Translations under genes and position numbers: made by a program
In this document: in pieces, positions 45,122 to 54,052 of the stretch
Position numbering within the stretch: the first letter of the stretch is position 1
Layout: every line of letters starts with the position of its first letter
Notes under the pieces: generated by a model
Told to the model about the DNA's origin: nothing
What the model saw: only the letters and a program-made list of their open reading frames with translations
Databases searched by the model: none
Assembly (NCBI GenBank): GCA_002421685.1
Contig: DISB01000012.1
Location: 43,328 to 107,327, forward strand
DNA: 64,000 bases
Source: Bacteroidetes bacterium UBA6221
GTDB lineage: Bacteria; Bacteroidota; Bacteroidia; Chitinophagales; Chitinophagaceae
Direction of reading: 5' to 3'

Positions 45122-45859
45122 CTATTTTATCGGCACCTCATTCACTCCGGATATCGCCATATTGTGTTTGTTCTGCTTATAGGCGACTATATGAAAATTA
45201 GTAAGGTCAACATCCTGCGGGAGGGGAATCCGGCCTTCGCCGCGTGAAGTATTCACAACACGCAGTTCACGTACTATATTGGAATGTTCCAATTTTTTAC
45301 CGGCATTCGCACCGGCCTTCACTTCATTCATACCATATAGCTGCACGAGGGCTATATTCAGCACTTCGTTTTCATCCAGTTTAGTTTCGTAGTCGATAAC
45401 GATATTGCCTTCCTCTTTTTTGGCTGATAGTGTTATAGGTTCATTATCAGCCTTCCTCAATTCTTTTTCCACCAGGTTGCTGAGGTCTTTTTTATCGAAG
45501 CCGAGAACATTGACGGTACCATTAACTACCGCCTGTGGCGTATAAATGGGTTTTACCCCGAGCAACGAGCCATATTTCTCCTGCCGGGCGGTAAATTCCT
45601 TATTACTGAATTCGTCGTTCCAGCCCTCGTCATTGTGGTAGTCAACATGGTATTCGAGCGTGTATAATCTGTCCCCATACTCCGTTTCCAGTTTGGGCAA
45701 TAACTCTTCGGCTGCCGGGGAACTGCCACAGCCCTCAGAAGTAAAAAGTTCTATCACAGCGAAACCTTTGCCGGGTTCAGGCGACTGTGCGTAGGCGGAA
45801 ATGTCAGCAATTGCCAGTAAGGAGGCGAGGCTACAGTATTTAATTGTCTTAGCAACCAT
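45122..45859 (-). CDS. Secreted DUF1223 thioredoxin-like protein
   Basis: From the ATG at 45859 the protein has 245 residues with a signal peptide (about 1-24). It fits DUF1223: FAVIELFTSEGCGSSPAAEE at the start, TLEYHVDYHNDEGWNDEFS, IYTPQAVVNGTVNVLGFDKK. Family members usually have a CxxC-like pair (QGCSSCPPAD); here the second cysteine is replaced by serine (C44, S47), as in the thioredoxin-like protein at 36228. Its biochemical role is not known. It lies downstream of recJ on the same strand with 59 bases between. Confidence 0.85.
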   Translation of the reverse strand: MVAKTIKYCSLASLLAIADISAYAQSPEPGKGFAVIELFTSEGCGSSPAAEELLPKLETEYGDRLYTLEYHVDYHNDEGWNDEFSNKEFTARQEKYGSLLGVKPIYTPQAVVNGTVNVLGFDKKDLSNLVEKELRKADNEPITLSAKKEEGNIVIDYETKLDENEVLNIALVQLYGMNEVKAGANAGKKLEHSNIVRELRVVNTSRGEGRIPLPQDVDLTNFHIVAYKQNKHNMAISGVNEVPIK

Positions 45860-45918
45860 AATCGTAAAATTGATATATGGTTTAACGATTGGTGGCCAAT
45901 TTTGTTCGTAAAAAAACC

Positions 45919-47628
45919 TCACTCCGCCACCCTCACATCTATCACTTTCATCTGCAGTGAGGTCCGACCGTTAAATTCATTTTCGTCCAGGGTGTACACC
46001 ACGTCAAACGGGCCTTGCCGGACAATGGGATATTTATCCGCCATATTAAAACCGATGCCGTCAATAGTAATGCCATTGTGCTGGTGCGCCACTATGCGCA
46101 GGTGTTGCTCTTTTACCACGCGCGAGTTACCCCTGAAATCGTACACATGGCGCGTGAGGAATACCGGCCGCATATTGGATGGGCCAAACGGTTCGAATTG
46201 TTTAACGATATTATAAAAAGGCAGCTTGATGTCCGATAGTTTCAGTTCGGCGTCAATTTCTATTTCAGGCACCAGCAGGTGGGGCGGTATGGTAGAGGAA
46301 ACCACCTGTTCAAATTTATTGACAAATGCGCCCACATTGTCGGGGTGCATGGTCATACCTGCGGCGTAGAAATGCCCGCCATAGTTTTCCAGCAGGTCGC
46401 GGCACTCGTGTATGGCATCGTAAATATTAAATCCGGATACGGAACGCGCCGAGCCGGTCACTTTATCATTGCTGAGCGTCAGCACTATAGTGGGCCTGTA
46501 GTAATGGTCTATCAATCTTGAAGCCACTATGCCCACCACACCCTTGTGCCAGTGCGACTGGTACAGAACTGTAGACTTGCGTTGTTGCAGTATTGCATCT
46601 GTCTGCAGCATAGCCAATGCTTCTTCCGTTGTCATTTTATCCACCTCCTTACGGTCGAAGTTATCTGAATGTAGCGCCTCGGCCAGCTCAGGAATTTTTT
46701 CGGGGTCTTCTTCTATGAACAATTCAACGGCTTTGCGTGCATCGTCCATCCTGCCGGCGGCGTTTACACGCGGGCCTATTACAAATACCAGGTCGGATAT
46801 GGTGAGCTCTTTTTTTACATCGGCCAGTTGCTTTAATGTCCTGATGCCGGGCGACGGGTTTTCATTTACTTTTTTCAAGCCATAATATGCCAGTACCCGG
46901 TTCTCGCCATCAATGGGTACTATATCGGCCGCTATGCTGGTGGCTACCAGGTCAAGGTATTGATATGCCGTTTCATCCGGCAATCCCCATTTTCTCGCCA
47001 AGGCACATATCAGCTTGAAACCAATGCCGCAGCCTGAAAGTTCTTTGTAGGGGTAGGGGCAGCCTTCCTGCTTGGGGTTGAGTATTGCGAATGCTGGTGG
47101 TAGCGTATGGTCGGGCGTATGGTGGTCGCATATGATAACATCTATGCCCAGCGTTTTGGCGTATTTCACCAGCTCTACCGATTTGATACCGCAGTCCAGC
47201 GTTATCATCAGGGTATAACCATGCTCATGCGCATGGTCTATGCCGGCTTTGGATACACCATATCCCTCGCGGTAACGGTGCGGCACGTAGTAAGTGATGT
47301 CTCCTTTATACTGGCTGCGTAGGAAAGAATACATACAAGCCACAGCCGTAGTACCATCTACATCGTAGTCGCCATATACCATGATCTTTTCATGCCATTC
47401 TATAGCATCGGTAATGCGGCCTACGGCTTCCTTCATGCCTTTCATCAGGAAGGGGTCGTGCAGTTGCGACAGTTCGGGGCGGAAAAAGGTTTTGGCATTA
47501 TCATAACCACTCACACCGCGCACTACCAGCAGCCTGCACAGTATAGGGCTGACGCGTAATACGCTGTGCAGTTCCTTTATACAGGTTTCGTCTGCGGGCT
47601 TAAGTGTCCACCGTTTGTCATTTGCCAT
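45919..47628 (-). CDS. recJ: Single-stranded-DNA-specific exonuclease RecJ
   Basis: The 569-residue product (ATG at 47628) shows all RecJ motifs: MVYGDYDVDGTTAVACM (motif I, 87-92 region), ITLDCGIKSVE, VIICDHHTPDHTLPPA (the DHH motif), the DHHA1 stretch GSARSVSGFNIYDAI with GGHFYAAGMTM, and a C-terminal OB-like domain. It degrades single-stranded DNA 5' to 3' in recombination and mismatch repair, using Mn/Mg. It overlaps the end of the kmo gene by 11 bases, so both are read from one transcript. Confidence 0.95.
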   Translation of the reverse strand: MANDKRWTLKPADETCIKELHSVLRVSPILCRLLVVRGVSGYDNAKTFFRPELSQLHDPFLMKGMKEAVGRITDAIEWHEKIMVYGDYDVDGTTAVACMYSFLRSQYKGDITYYVPHRYREGYGVSKAGIDHAHEHGYTLMITLDCGIKSVELVKYAKTLGIDVIICDHHTPDHTLPPAFAILNPKQEGCPYPYKELSGCGIGFKLICALARKWGLPDETAYQYLDLVATSIAADIVPIDGENRVLAYYGLKKVNENPSPGIRTLKQLADVKKELTISDLVFVIGPRVNAAGRMDDARKAVELFIEEDPEKIPELAEALHSDNFDRKEVDKMTTEEALAMLQTDAILQQRKSTVLYQSHWHKGVVGIVASRLIDHYYRPTIVLTLSNDKVTGSARSVSGFNIYDAIHECRDLLENYGGHFYAAGMTMHPDNVGAFVNKFEQVVSSTIPPHLLVPEIEIDAELKLSDIKLPFYNIVKQFEPFGPSNMRPVFLTRHVYDFRGNSRVVKEQHLRIVAHQHNGITIDGIGFNMADKYPIVRQGPFDVVYTLDENEFNGRTSLQMKVIDVRVAE

Positions 47629-48997
47629 CTCCAAAATCGAATTGCTGAACAGACTGATGATAGTCTGCTATCCATTTGTCTAAATCCTGCTGAAAACCTT
47701 CTTTTTCTATATTCTCAAAAAAGCTGCCCTGCGCCATTATTTTACCCAGCAGTTTATCCTGGGCTTCCGTGCAACTGATGGCTGTTTTATAAGGCGTATG
47801 GCTGAATGATACCATTTCGTACACAGAGATAAATTCCTCGGGGTAGCGTTTTACCAGTTCTTTTTCAATCTTCTTACGTTCCAGGAATTTGGCATCGGCC
47901 ACCTTATCGCGCATTTCTATAAAGTTGTTCAGCGCCAGTTGCGCCACGGCATCGCCATTGGGTTTGCGCACTTCGTCATACACCTTCAGTATGGTTCCCC
48001 AGTCGTCACCGTGCTTGTCCATCAGTCCTGCCAGTACAGTGCAGTCTTCAAATCCTGCATTCATGCCCTGGCCATAAAAGGGTACAATGGCGTGGGCCGC
48101 ATCGCCTATCAGCGCACTCTTGTCTTTGTAATGCCAGGGTTCTATCATAGTAGTGATGAGCGATGAAGTAGGATTGGTGAAGAAATCATCCACCAATGTC
48201 GGCATTTTAGGCACTGCATCGGGGAAGTTTTCTTTAAAGAAAGCCATTACTTTCTCTTTAGTATCCAGTTGTTCAAAGGAGGGGGCGCCTTCAAAAGGCA
48301 AAAACAGGGTACAGGTGAAATTGCCGTCTGTATTGGGCAGGGCAATCATCATATAATTTTTGCGCGGCCATATGTGCAGGCCGTTCTCTTCCAGTTGCAG
48401 GTTCCCGGCTGTGTCGGGCGGTATAGACAATTCTTTGTATCCATGTTTCAGGTAAAAATGGCGGGCGTCCACCCTGTCCATATAAGTATAGCTGTTGCGC
48501 AGGGCTGAAAATGCACCGTCAGCGCCGAATAATAAATCGGCCTGCACTGTTTCCGTACTGCCACCCGGTTTTTCAATATGTAACTTGTTTTCAGGCACAT
48601 CTACTTTGGTGCAGCGGTGCTCAAACAGTATTTTAACACCATGCTGTTCCGCCAGTGTCATCAGTTTTTTGTTCAGCTCGCCACGGCTTACCGAGTATAT
48701 CGCTTCGTTGTTGGTGCCATATTGCTGAAAGGCTGAGCTGCCGTCTGCCTGGTGCAGGTAGCGGCCATACATAGGTATGGCCAGTTCCCCGATGTCTTTT
48801 CTCAATCCCGCCAGGTCCAGCGCGCGCCAGCCCCGCTCGCTCATAGCCAGGTTAATAGATTTACCCGCCGACATATGTTGGGCACGCATATCCGGCCGCC
48901 GTTCATAAACCGTGACATCATAACCCCTTTTCTTTAATAATATTGCTAATAATGAGCCTACAAGTCCTGCTCCTAAAACCGTCACGTGGCGAGCCAT
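47618..48997 (-). CDS. kmo: Kynurenine 3-monooxygenase
   Basis: The 459-residue flavoprotein begins with the FAD-binding VTVLGAGLVGSLLAILLKKR and has the KMO-typical stretches MSAGKSINLAMSERGWRAL, IYSVSRGELNKKLMTLAEQ, FGADGAFSALRNSY, and ALIGDAAHAIVPFYGQGMNA. It hydroxylates L-kynurenine to 3-hydroxykynurenine with NADPH and oxygen, a step of the kynurenine route from tryptophan to NAD. Other genes of that route are not adjacent. A C-terminal hydrophobic helix of eukaryotic KMO is not evident. It is divergent from lepB. Confidence 0.93.
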   Translation of the reverse strand: MARHVTVLGAGLVGSLLAILLKKRGYDVTVYERRPDMRAQHMSAGKSINLAMSERGWRALDLAGLRKDIGELAIPMYGRYLHQADGSSAFQQYGTNNEAIYSVSRGELNKKLMTLAEQHGVKILFEHRCTKVDVPENKLHIEKPGGSTETVQADLLFGADGAFSALRNSYTYMDRVDARHFYLKHGYKELSIPPDTAGNLQLEENGLHIWPRKNYMMIALPNTDGNFTCTLFLPFEGAPSFEQLDTKEKVMAFFKENFPDAVPKMPTLVDDFFTNPTSSLITTMIEPWHYKDKSALIGDAAHAIVPFYGQGMNAGFEDCTVLAGLMDKHGDDWGTILKVYDEVRKPNGDAVAQLALNNFIEMRDKVADAKFLERKKIEKELVKRYPEEFISVYEMVSFSHTPYKTAISCTEAQDKLLGKIMAQGSFFENIEKEGFQQDLDKWIADYHQSVQQFDFGDGK

Positions 48998-49137
48998 ATC
49001 CAGTTGTTTTTAGGGCGACAAATTACTAAAGATATTCGCAAACCCCTAAAATGCAGCCTGTTAAAGCTTTTAAGCAGTCTTATTGTTAAAATTACTACTG
49101 CATATCGGCGCTGCCATGGTATTGAGGCGGAAGTTGT

Positions 49138-49145
49138 TACTTTTG
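49138..49145 (+). promoter_or_regulatory. Putative -7 box of lepB
   Basis: TACTTTTG fits TAnnTTTG and lies 23 bases before the lepB ATG. A TTG is present 13 bases upstream, closer than the usual 19, so only the -7 box is convincing. Confidence 0.4.
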
Positions 49146-49168
49146 AGTCTTCAAAATACCACTACCTC

Positions 49169-50356
49169 ATGCGATTAGCATTCTGGAAAAAGAAAGAGCA
49201 AAAGGACAAAAAAAAGAAATCCATATTCCGCGAATGGTTTGACGCTGCCATATTCGCCATAGTAGCTGCCACTATCATCCGCACCTTTTTTATAGAAGCA
49301 TACACCATACCCACCGGCTCTATGGAAGGCAGCCTGTTGGTAAACGACTACCTTTTTGTGAGCAAAGTGGCCTATGGCCCGCGCGTGCCTAATACACCCC
49401 TGGCCATTCCTTTGGTGCACAACACCATTTTCGGCGGCGAATCGTATAGCAAAGCCGTTCAATGGGATTACCGCCGTTTCTGGGGGGTTGGCGATGTGAA
49501 ACGTAATGACATCGTTGTGTTCAACTTCCCTAATGGTGACACAGTGGTAAAGGAAGCGCCCGAGCAGGATTATTACGCCCTTGTGCGCGAATATGGCCGG
49601 GAGACCATCCTTGGGCTGAACACTATTGTTACGCGCCCCGTGGATAAGAAAGACAATTATATCAAGCGTTGCGTGGCGGTGGCCGGCGATGTACTGGAGA
49701 TACGCAATGGCGTAGTGTTCATCAATGGTAAGAAGGGAAAGCTATTCCCCCATGCGCAGAGCACTTATAAGATAATGACGAACGGACAGGGCATTGCTGC
49801 CGACTTCCTTGAGGAAAATAAAATAGAACAGGTAGCCTTCCTGGGCAACAACCAGTTTTTACTGTCCCTGGAAAACGACCAGGTAAAAATGGTGAGTGAC
49901 CTGCCGCAGGTAACATCAGTTGCGCCATTCAACGACCCCGAGGGCTATATACCACAGAGCCCCGGCGCCTGGGTCTTCCCACACGATACTGCCAATTACA
50001 AATGGAATAAAGACAACTACGGCCCGCTCGCCATTCCTAAAAAAGGTACAACAATTCAGCTTACACCGCAAAACATAGCCATATACCGTCGTATTATTGA
50101 CATTTATGAAAACAATGATTTCACTGAGCGTGACGGTAAGTATTTCATTGATGGTAAAGAAATCACTTCTTACACCTTCAAAATGGATTATTACTGGATG
50201 ATGGGTGATAACAGGCACAATTCAGCCGACTCACGCTATTGGGGTTTTGTACCAGAGGACCATGTAGTAGGCAAGGCATCATTTGTATGGCTCAGCCACG
50301 AGAACGGCCTCAGGTGGAAACGCTTGTTCAGGAGCGTGTCGCACCTGAGTGAATAG
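49169..50356 (+). CDS. lepB: Signal peptidase I
   Basis: From the ATG at 49169 the protein has 395 residues with one N-terminal membrane helix (about 22-42) after a lysine-rich stretch. The catalytic serine is S51 in PTGSMEGSLLVND and the general base K166 in NYIKRCVAVAGDVLEI; box E appears as MMGDNRHNSADSRYWGFV. The length and the large insertion between boxes D and E (about 180-340) are normal for Bacteroidota. It cleaves signal peptides of exported proteins at the inner membrane. The frame is open upstream, but the earlier part overlaps the kmo promoter region and lacks similarity. Confidence 0.95.
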   Translation: MRLAFWKKKEQKDKKKKSIFREWFDAAIFAIVAATIIRTFFIEAYTIPTGSMEGSLLVNDYLFVSKVAYGPRVPNTPLAIPLVHNTIFGGESYSKAVQWDYRRFWGVGDVKRNDIVVFNFPNGDTVVKEAPEQDYYALVREYGRETILGLNTIVTRPVDKKDNYIKRCVAVAGDVLEIRNGVVFINGKKGKLFPHAQSTYKIMTNGQGIAADFLEENKIEQVAFLGNNQFLLSLENDQVKMVSDLPQVTSVAPFNDPEGYIPQSPGAWVFPHDTANYKWNKDNYGPLAIPKKGTTIQLTPQNIAIYRRIIDIYENNDFTERDGKYFIDGKEITSYTFKMDYYWMMGDNRHNSADSRYWGFVPEDHVVGKASFVWLSHENGLRWKRLFRSVSHLSE

Positions 50357-50378
50357 GTTTTAAGTATTGACGATACAG

Positions 50379-50412
50379 ACGGGCGGGCCTGGCAAGGCTC
50401 GCCCGTTTTTTG
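50379..50412 (+). terminator. Intrinsic terminator of lepB
   Basis: The stem ACGGGCG-g-GCCT / AGGC-t-CGCCCGT with loop GGCA is followed by six T. It ends lepB transcription and separates it from the repeat-rich region that follows. Confidence 0.88.
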
Positions 50413-50450
50413 ATAAGTGCTCACTCGAAGCATTCGTGATATAGCAGTAT

Positions 50451-50533
50451 CCTCTACCCCCGCCATAAATGGCGGGGGTACATATAGAGATACATAAGAC
50501 TTTAGTCTTGACCTCTCAGGACTGAAGGTGAAT
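50451..50533. repeat. REP-like element, copy A
   Basis: The element has a perfect 11-pair stem (ACCCCCGCCAT/ATGGCGGGGGT, 50456-50479) and a second palindrome AAGACTTTAGTCTT (50496-50509). A diverged copy in the same orientation lies at 51761-51850, on the far side of the nucleotidyltransferase gene. The two-hairpin design resembles REP elements spread by RAYT-type transposases; no such gene is in the window. The rest of the 50357-50761 gap is AT-rich without a gene. Confidence 0.65.
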
Positions 50534-50761
50534 CATACCCCTGTTTTCCCTTTGGTCAGCCTGACAACACCGAGGGGAAACGATACAAAGAATTTTTGCA
50601 AATCCCTGACTTCATGCAAAAAGTTTCCCACAAACATCTTGCTTCATTCCTTGGGGTGAGAGATACATCACTTAGCCGCATATAGCAAGTATAAAATCTT
50701 GAATTTGTATTAATTTGAGATTTTAATAGCACAATTTTCACTCTCAGATATTAAGTTTTAA

Positions 50762-51550
50762 ATGATGAATACTCCGATGTTTCCAACGAGATTGCATAAT
50801 GATGTTGCCGAAATAGTTAGTAGTTATTTCTCTAATATTTCTTGTGTGGATACAGTATTAGTTGTAAACTCATGTGCTCGTGGCGTTGCAGTTCCAGAAA
50901 GCGATCTTGACTTTGCGATACTCATACAACCTAAGACTACGCCTGCTGAAATAAAGAAGATTGAAATGGCATGGCAAGCATATTCGCAAACTCAAGCTGA
51001 AATTTTAAAATATAGACAATATAGCAAATTTGCACATTTACATTTAGACATAATTAACGGAAATTATACGCCTACAATTTTGGAGGTTGGTGTAGCATCT
51101 GATTTCTTTGAGATTGAGATAGGAAACCAAATTTGTTATTCAGCACCGATGCATGATACTGGATTCTATTTTCAATCTTTACGAAAAAAGTGGCTACCTT
51201 ATTACAATGAGGAATTGCGTTTACAACGGTTTAAAATGTCACAGTGTGCTTGTCAATATGATTTAGATCATATTCCTTTTTACATAAAGAGAGGCCTTCA
51301 TTTTCATGCATTTGATATTTTATACAAAGCGTTTCAAGAATATTTACAAACCCTTTTTATTGCCAATAAAACTTATCCGATAGCTTATAACAAATGGATA
51401 AAAGAACAGGTTATTAAATACCTTAAAATGCCCCACTTGTATCCAGCCCTTTCTCCTATTCTATCAGTTAGCAACATTGAAAGCAATGAGATTAACAACA
51501 AAGCAATGATGCTCCAAAATCTTTTAAACGAAATTAAATTTTTATCATAA
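50762..51550 (+). CDS. AT-rich nucleotidyltransferase-domain protein
   Basis: The 262-residue protein has a pol-beta-type nucleotidyltransferase site near the start: VVNSCARGVAVPESDLDFAI, with D48 and D50 as metal ligands and a third acidic residue probably in HLHLDIING (about 97). The typical glycine-serine is replaced by SCARG. The C-terminal 130 residues look helical and may be a HEPN-like or substrate domain (IKRGLHFHAFDILYKAFQEY). It could be a minimal nucleotidyltransferase of a toxin-antitoxin type or an aminoglycoside-modifying-like enzyme; I cannot decide. Base use is very AT-rich and REP-like repeats lie on both sides, suggesting transfer. Confidence 0.7.
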   Translation: MMNTPMFPTRLHNDVAEIVSSYFSNISCVDTVLVVNSCARGVAVPESDLDFAILIQPKTTPAEIKKIEMAWQAYSQTQAEILKYRQYSKFAHLHLDIINGNYTPTILEVGVASDFFEIEIGNQICYSAPMHDTGFYFQSLRKKWLPYYNEELRLQRFKMSQCACQYDLDHIPFYIKRGLHFHAFDILYKAFQEYLQTLFIANKTYPIAYNKWIKEQVIKYLKMPHLYPALSPILSVSNIESNEINNKAMMLQNLLNEIKFLS

Positions 51551-51564
51551 AAATCAATTCCCCT

Positions 51565-51680
51565 TGGCGCAGATGTTCCGCAGGGCCCGTCCGAACGCCA
51601 GCCCGAAAGATTCATTCTGGCGGGGTTCATCCGGGCAGGCATCTGTGTCTCTTAAGTCATCCGGTCTAAGACCGGCAGTC
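51565..51680. repeat. Palindromic intergenic element, long form
   Basis: It starts 15 bases after the nucleotidyltransferase stop and holds an inner stem CGCCAG/CTGGCG and an end palindrome CCGGTCTAAGACCGG (51661-51675). The outer parts (51565-51586 and 51640-51678) recur almost unchanged at 56456-56520, where the inner 54 bases are missing. Confidence 0.7.
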
Positions 51681-51760
51681 TAGGTTCTAAGAGCTGGCTA
51701 GGTATTAAAACATGTCTTTGGCCGGCAAGCTGGCTTCTTGTTACTCATAGTACGCAATGT

Positions 51761-51850
51761 ATTCTCTAACCCCGCCAGTTATGGCGGAGCAGATGTAAAA
51801 ATATACACGACTTTAGTCATGCCCTGTGAAGGATGAAGCACTAAAGCTTT
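51761..51850. repeat. REP-like element, copy B
   Basis: A diverged copy of the element at 50451-50533, same orientation, with the stem CCGCCA/TGGCGG (51772-51787) and the palindrome GACTTTAGTC (51809-51818). The remaining part of the 51551-51994 gap is AT-rich; it probably contains the leader of the gene at 51995. Confidence 0.6.
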
Positions 51851-51994
51851 GGATTGGTAAGATGTTATTTCAAGAACAATTGAATAACTGTTAATAAGTA
51901 AAATTGTCCATCCTAATACGTTATCATTCCATTTTCCGGGGCAAGGTATTGATAGAATTTTGCATCATTAATTAATAATCATAAAACGTAAAAA

Positions 51995-52540
51995 ATGAGC
52001 AAATTTTCAGTACCAACAAGAGCGCAGGTCTCTCCGGACAACCAGGTATTATTTGATAACCTTACCAATGCACTTGGTTTTGTGCCTAACCTGTACGCTA
52101 CAATAGCGTATTCAGATAATGCACTGGGTAAATATCTTGCCTTCCAGGGAGCCAAAACATCACTGAATAATAAAGAAAAAGAAGCAGTTAACCTTGTTGT
52201 AAGCGAAGTGAACGGTTGTAAATATTGCCAGAGCGCGCACACTGTACTTGGTAAAATGAATGGCTTTTCCGAAGAAGAAATAATGAAAATACGTGGCGGC
52301 CAAAGCAGCAACCTGAAACTGAATACACTGGTAGCGCTGGCGAAAGACATTACAGAAAGCAAAGGACGTGCTACACAAACAAATCTCAATGCATTTTTCA
52401 ATGCCGGCTATACAAATGCCCACCTTGTAGATGTTATCATGCAGGTGAGCGATAAGATAGCCATGAACTACCTGCATAACCTTACACAGATACCTATTGA
52501 TTTCCCTGTTGCGGAGCCAATACAAAATATTACTGCATAA
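51995..52540 (+). CDS. Carboxymuconolactone decarboxylase / AhpD-like peroxidase-related protein
   Basis: The 181-residue helical protein has the AhpD signature EVNGCKYCQSAHTVLGK with C75, C78 and H82. The N-terminal DNLTNALGFVPNLYATIAYS and following helix match the CMD/AhpD family. AhpD-type proteins reduce peroxides or peroxiredoxins through the CxxC pair; many stand-alone members have unknown substrates. It heads a same-strand group with the DUF1348 gene, a lipoprotein and an AraC regulator, which suggests an inducible stress or detoxification response. Confidence 0.88.
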   Translation: MSKFSVPTRAQVSPDNQVLFDNLTNALGFVPNLYATIAYSDNALGKYLAFQGAKTSLNNKEKEAVNLVVSEVNGCKYCQSAHTVLGKMNGFSEEEIMKIRGGQSSNLKLNTLVALAKDITESKGRATQTNLNAFFNAGYTNAHLVDVIMQVSDKIAMNYLHNLTQIPIDFPVAEPIQNITA

Positions 52541-52553
52541 GTTTTACAGAACA

Positions 52554-52590
52554 GGAGAATGGATAAATAATTATTATTTGTCCACTCTCC
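52554..52590 (+). promoter_or_regulatory. Long imperfect hairpin between the AhpD-like and DUF1348 genes
   Basis: GGAGA-at-GGATAAATAAT pairs with ATTATTTGTCC-ac-TCTCC, giving about 16 pairs with a small internal loop. No T-tract follows, so an mRNA-processing or stabilising role is more likely than termination. Confidence 0.5.
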
Positions 52591-52606
52591 ATTAAACACT
52601 TAACGT

Positions 52607-53020
52607 ATGGAAAAAAGATATCCCATCCCACCATTTACGCTGGAAACCGCTCAGCAAAAAGTGCGGGATGCACAAAATGCATGGAATACAAAAGACCCTG
52701 AAAAAGTGTGTATGGCATATACCATAGATACAGAATGGAGAAACCGAACAGAATTTCTGCATGGCCGTGAAGACGTAAAGGAATTCCTGAAACGTAAGTG
52801 GGCGAAAGAACATGATTATAAACTAAAGAAAGAGCTATGGGGCTTTCGTGAGAACCGTATGGCTGTACGTTTTGAATATGAATGGCATGATGAGGCAGGC
52901 CAATGGTATAACAGCTACGGAAATGAAATGTGGGAATTTGATGAAAATGGTTATATGCAGAAGCGCTATGCCAGTATTAATGACATGCCTATAAATGAAT
53001 CTGACAGAAAATTCAGGTAG
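52607..53020 (+). CDS. DUF1348 (SnoaL/NTF2-like) protein
   Basis: The 137-residue cytoplasmic protein matches DUF1348 along its length: PPFTLETAQQKVRDAQNAWN, the conserved YTIDTEWRNRTEFLHGRE with arginine-rich turn, REDVKEFLKRKWAKEHDYKL and GNEMWEFDENGYMQKRYASI. It folds as an NTF2-like cone; activity is unknown. In many bacteria DUF1348 genes sit next to AraC/TetR regulators and stress enzymes, as here. Confidence 0.9.
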   Translation: MEKRYPIPPFTLETAQQKVRDAQNAWNTKDPEKVCMAYTIDTEWRNRTEFLHGREDVKEFLKRKWAKEHDYKLKKELWGFRENRMAVRFEYEWHDEAGQWYNSYGNEMWEFDENGYMQKRYASINDMPINESDRKFR

Positions 53021-53106
53021 AGGAATTTTGTCCATCAGAAAGGGCAAATCGTCCATTACTATATGCGGATAAATAAATCAAATTTGATCTCTCAAAAAAC
53101 AAAAAG

Positions 53107-54045
53107 ATGAAGGTTAACGTAACATTAAGCACATTATTACTGGTGAGTAGCATTGCGCTGGTACAATGCAAAAAAGATGATAATAAAACTACTCCTGCAG
53201 TTACAGGTAAAGACCCTAATACTGCAGAAAAAGTTTCGGTAGACAGGTTCAGCAGCGCTGCGGGACACCTACAGGTAAGAGATGCAACTAACGGATTGCC
53301 TGCGGCAAATGCGCCGGTAAACTTTGATATGGCACCTTTTATTACAAAAGGCCTTAGCCCGTCAGGTCAGCCGGTTGAGTATTATAATTTTGATGTTCAA
53401 CCTACAGCACCTGCTCCTATATATGTCCTGTTTCAAAAAGGTTCTTCAACACCTATACAGGGACAATTAAATATAATTGATAAAATACCTGGTGAAGCAG
53501 GTTATAATGATTTCTGGCTGATCAATAAAGTTGAGGTGCCTGATGATTATATAACCAACAGTATTACATCTTTTAGCGAAATACAATCAAAAGGGTACAG
53601 CATTACACCTACCAACATGATAGTGAATTGCCCGGTAGTACCTGATGGATCAACGGCTACAAAACGCGTTGGTGGCGGCAGCGCTTCGATCATAAGAGGA
53701 TGGTATAAAGGGAAAGTCGTTACTTATTTCTCATTTGAAGAAAAAGCGCTTACCACTACAAGTAATGGCATGGTGCCTGAATCGCCTATATATGTGACAT
53801 TTAATATTAACCCAGATCAAACTAATGGCGGTCCGGCTTCGGGTTTTAAAACTGAAATGGGAAGTGCGCAAACACATAATGTAGTAACAACATTACCGGC
53901 CGATGGAGGTTACTCGCCATTGTGGAGTGTAAATGTATATGATAATATTGACTTTGACACAGTACGTAATTTCAGTACAGTGCAGTCTGCAAAAATATTG
54001 GCACAGCGAGTTGCATTGGTCAACTGTCCTATAGTAAGCCAGTAG
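53107..54045 (+). CDS. Hypothetical lipoprotein
   Basis: I do not recognise a family. The 312-residue protein has a lipoprotein signal with C21 in ALVQCKKDDN, typical of Bacteroidota surface lipoproteins (lysine/aspartate after the cysteine). The mature part is beta-rich and contains two similar halves: a YYNFDVQPTAPAPIYVLF / IDKIPGEAGYNDFWLINKV stretch and a VYVTFNI-like SPIYVTFNINPDQTNGGP / GGYSPLWSVNVYDNIDFD stretch, each ending in a conserved cysteine context MIVNCPVV and ALVNCPIV. The tandem repeat with cysteine endings suggests two homologous domains. It probably is exported to the outer membrane. Confidence 0.75.
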   Translation: MKVNVTLSTLLLVSSIALVQCKKDDNKTTPAVTGKDPNTAEKVSVDRFSSAAGHLQVRDATNGLPAANAPVNFDMAPFITKGLSPSGQPVEYYNFDVQPTAPAPIYVLFQKGSSTPIQGQLNIIDKIPGEAGYNDFWLINKVEVPDDYITNSITSFSEIQSKGYSITPTNMIVNCPVVPDGSTATKRVGGGSASIIRGWYKGKVVTYFSFEEKALTTTSNGMVPESPIYVTFNINPDQTNGGPASGFKTEMGSAQTHNVVTTLPADGGYSPLWSVNVYDNIDFDTVRNFSTVQSAKILAQRVALVNCPIVSQ

Positions 54046-54052
54046 TTCTGTT

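Noticed and set aside
39364..48997. A kynurenine pathway gene cluster formed by the aminotransferase and kmo
   Set aside because: The two are 7 kb apart with unrelated genes between them, and the aminotransferase motifs fit methionine aminotransferases equally well.
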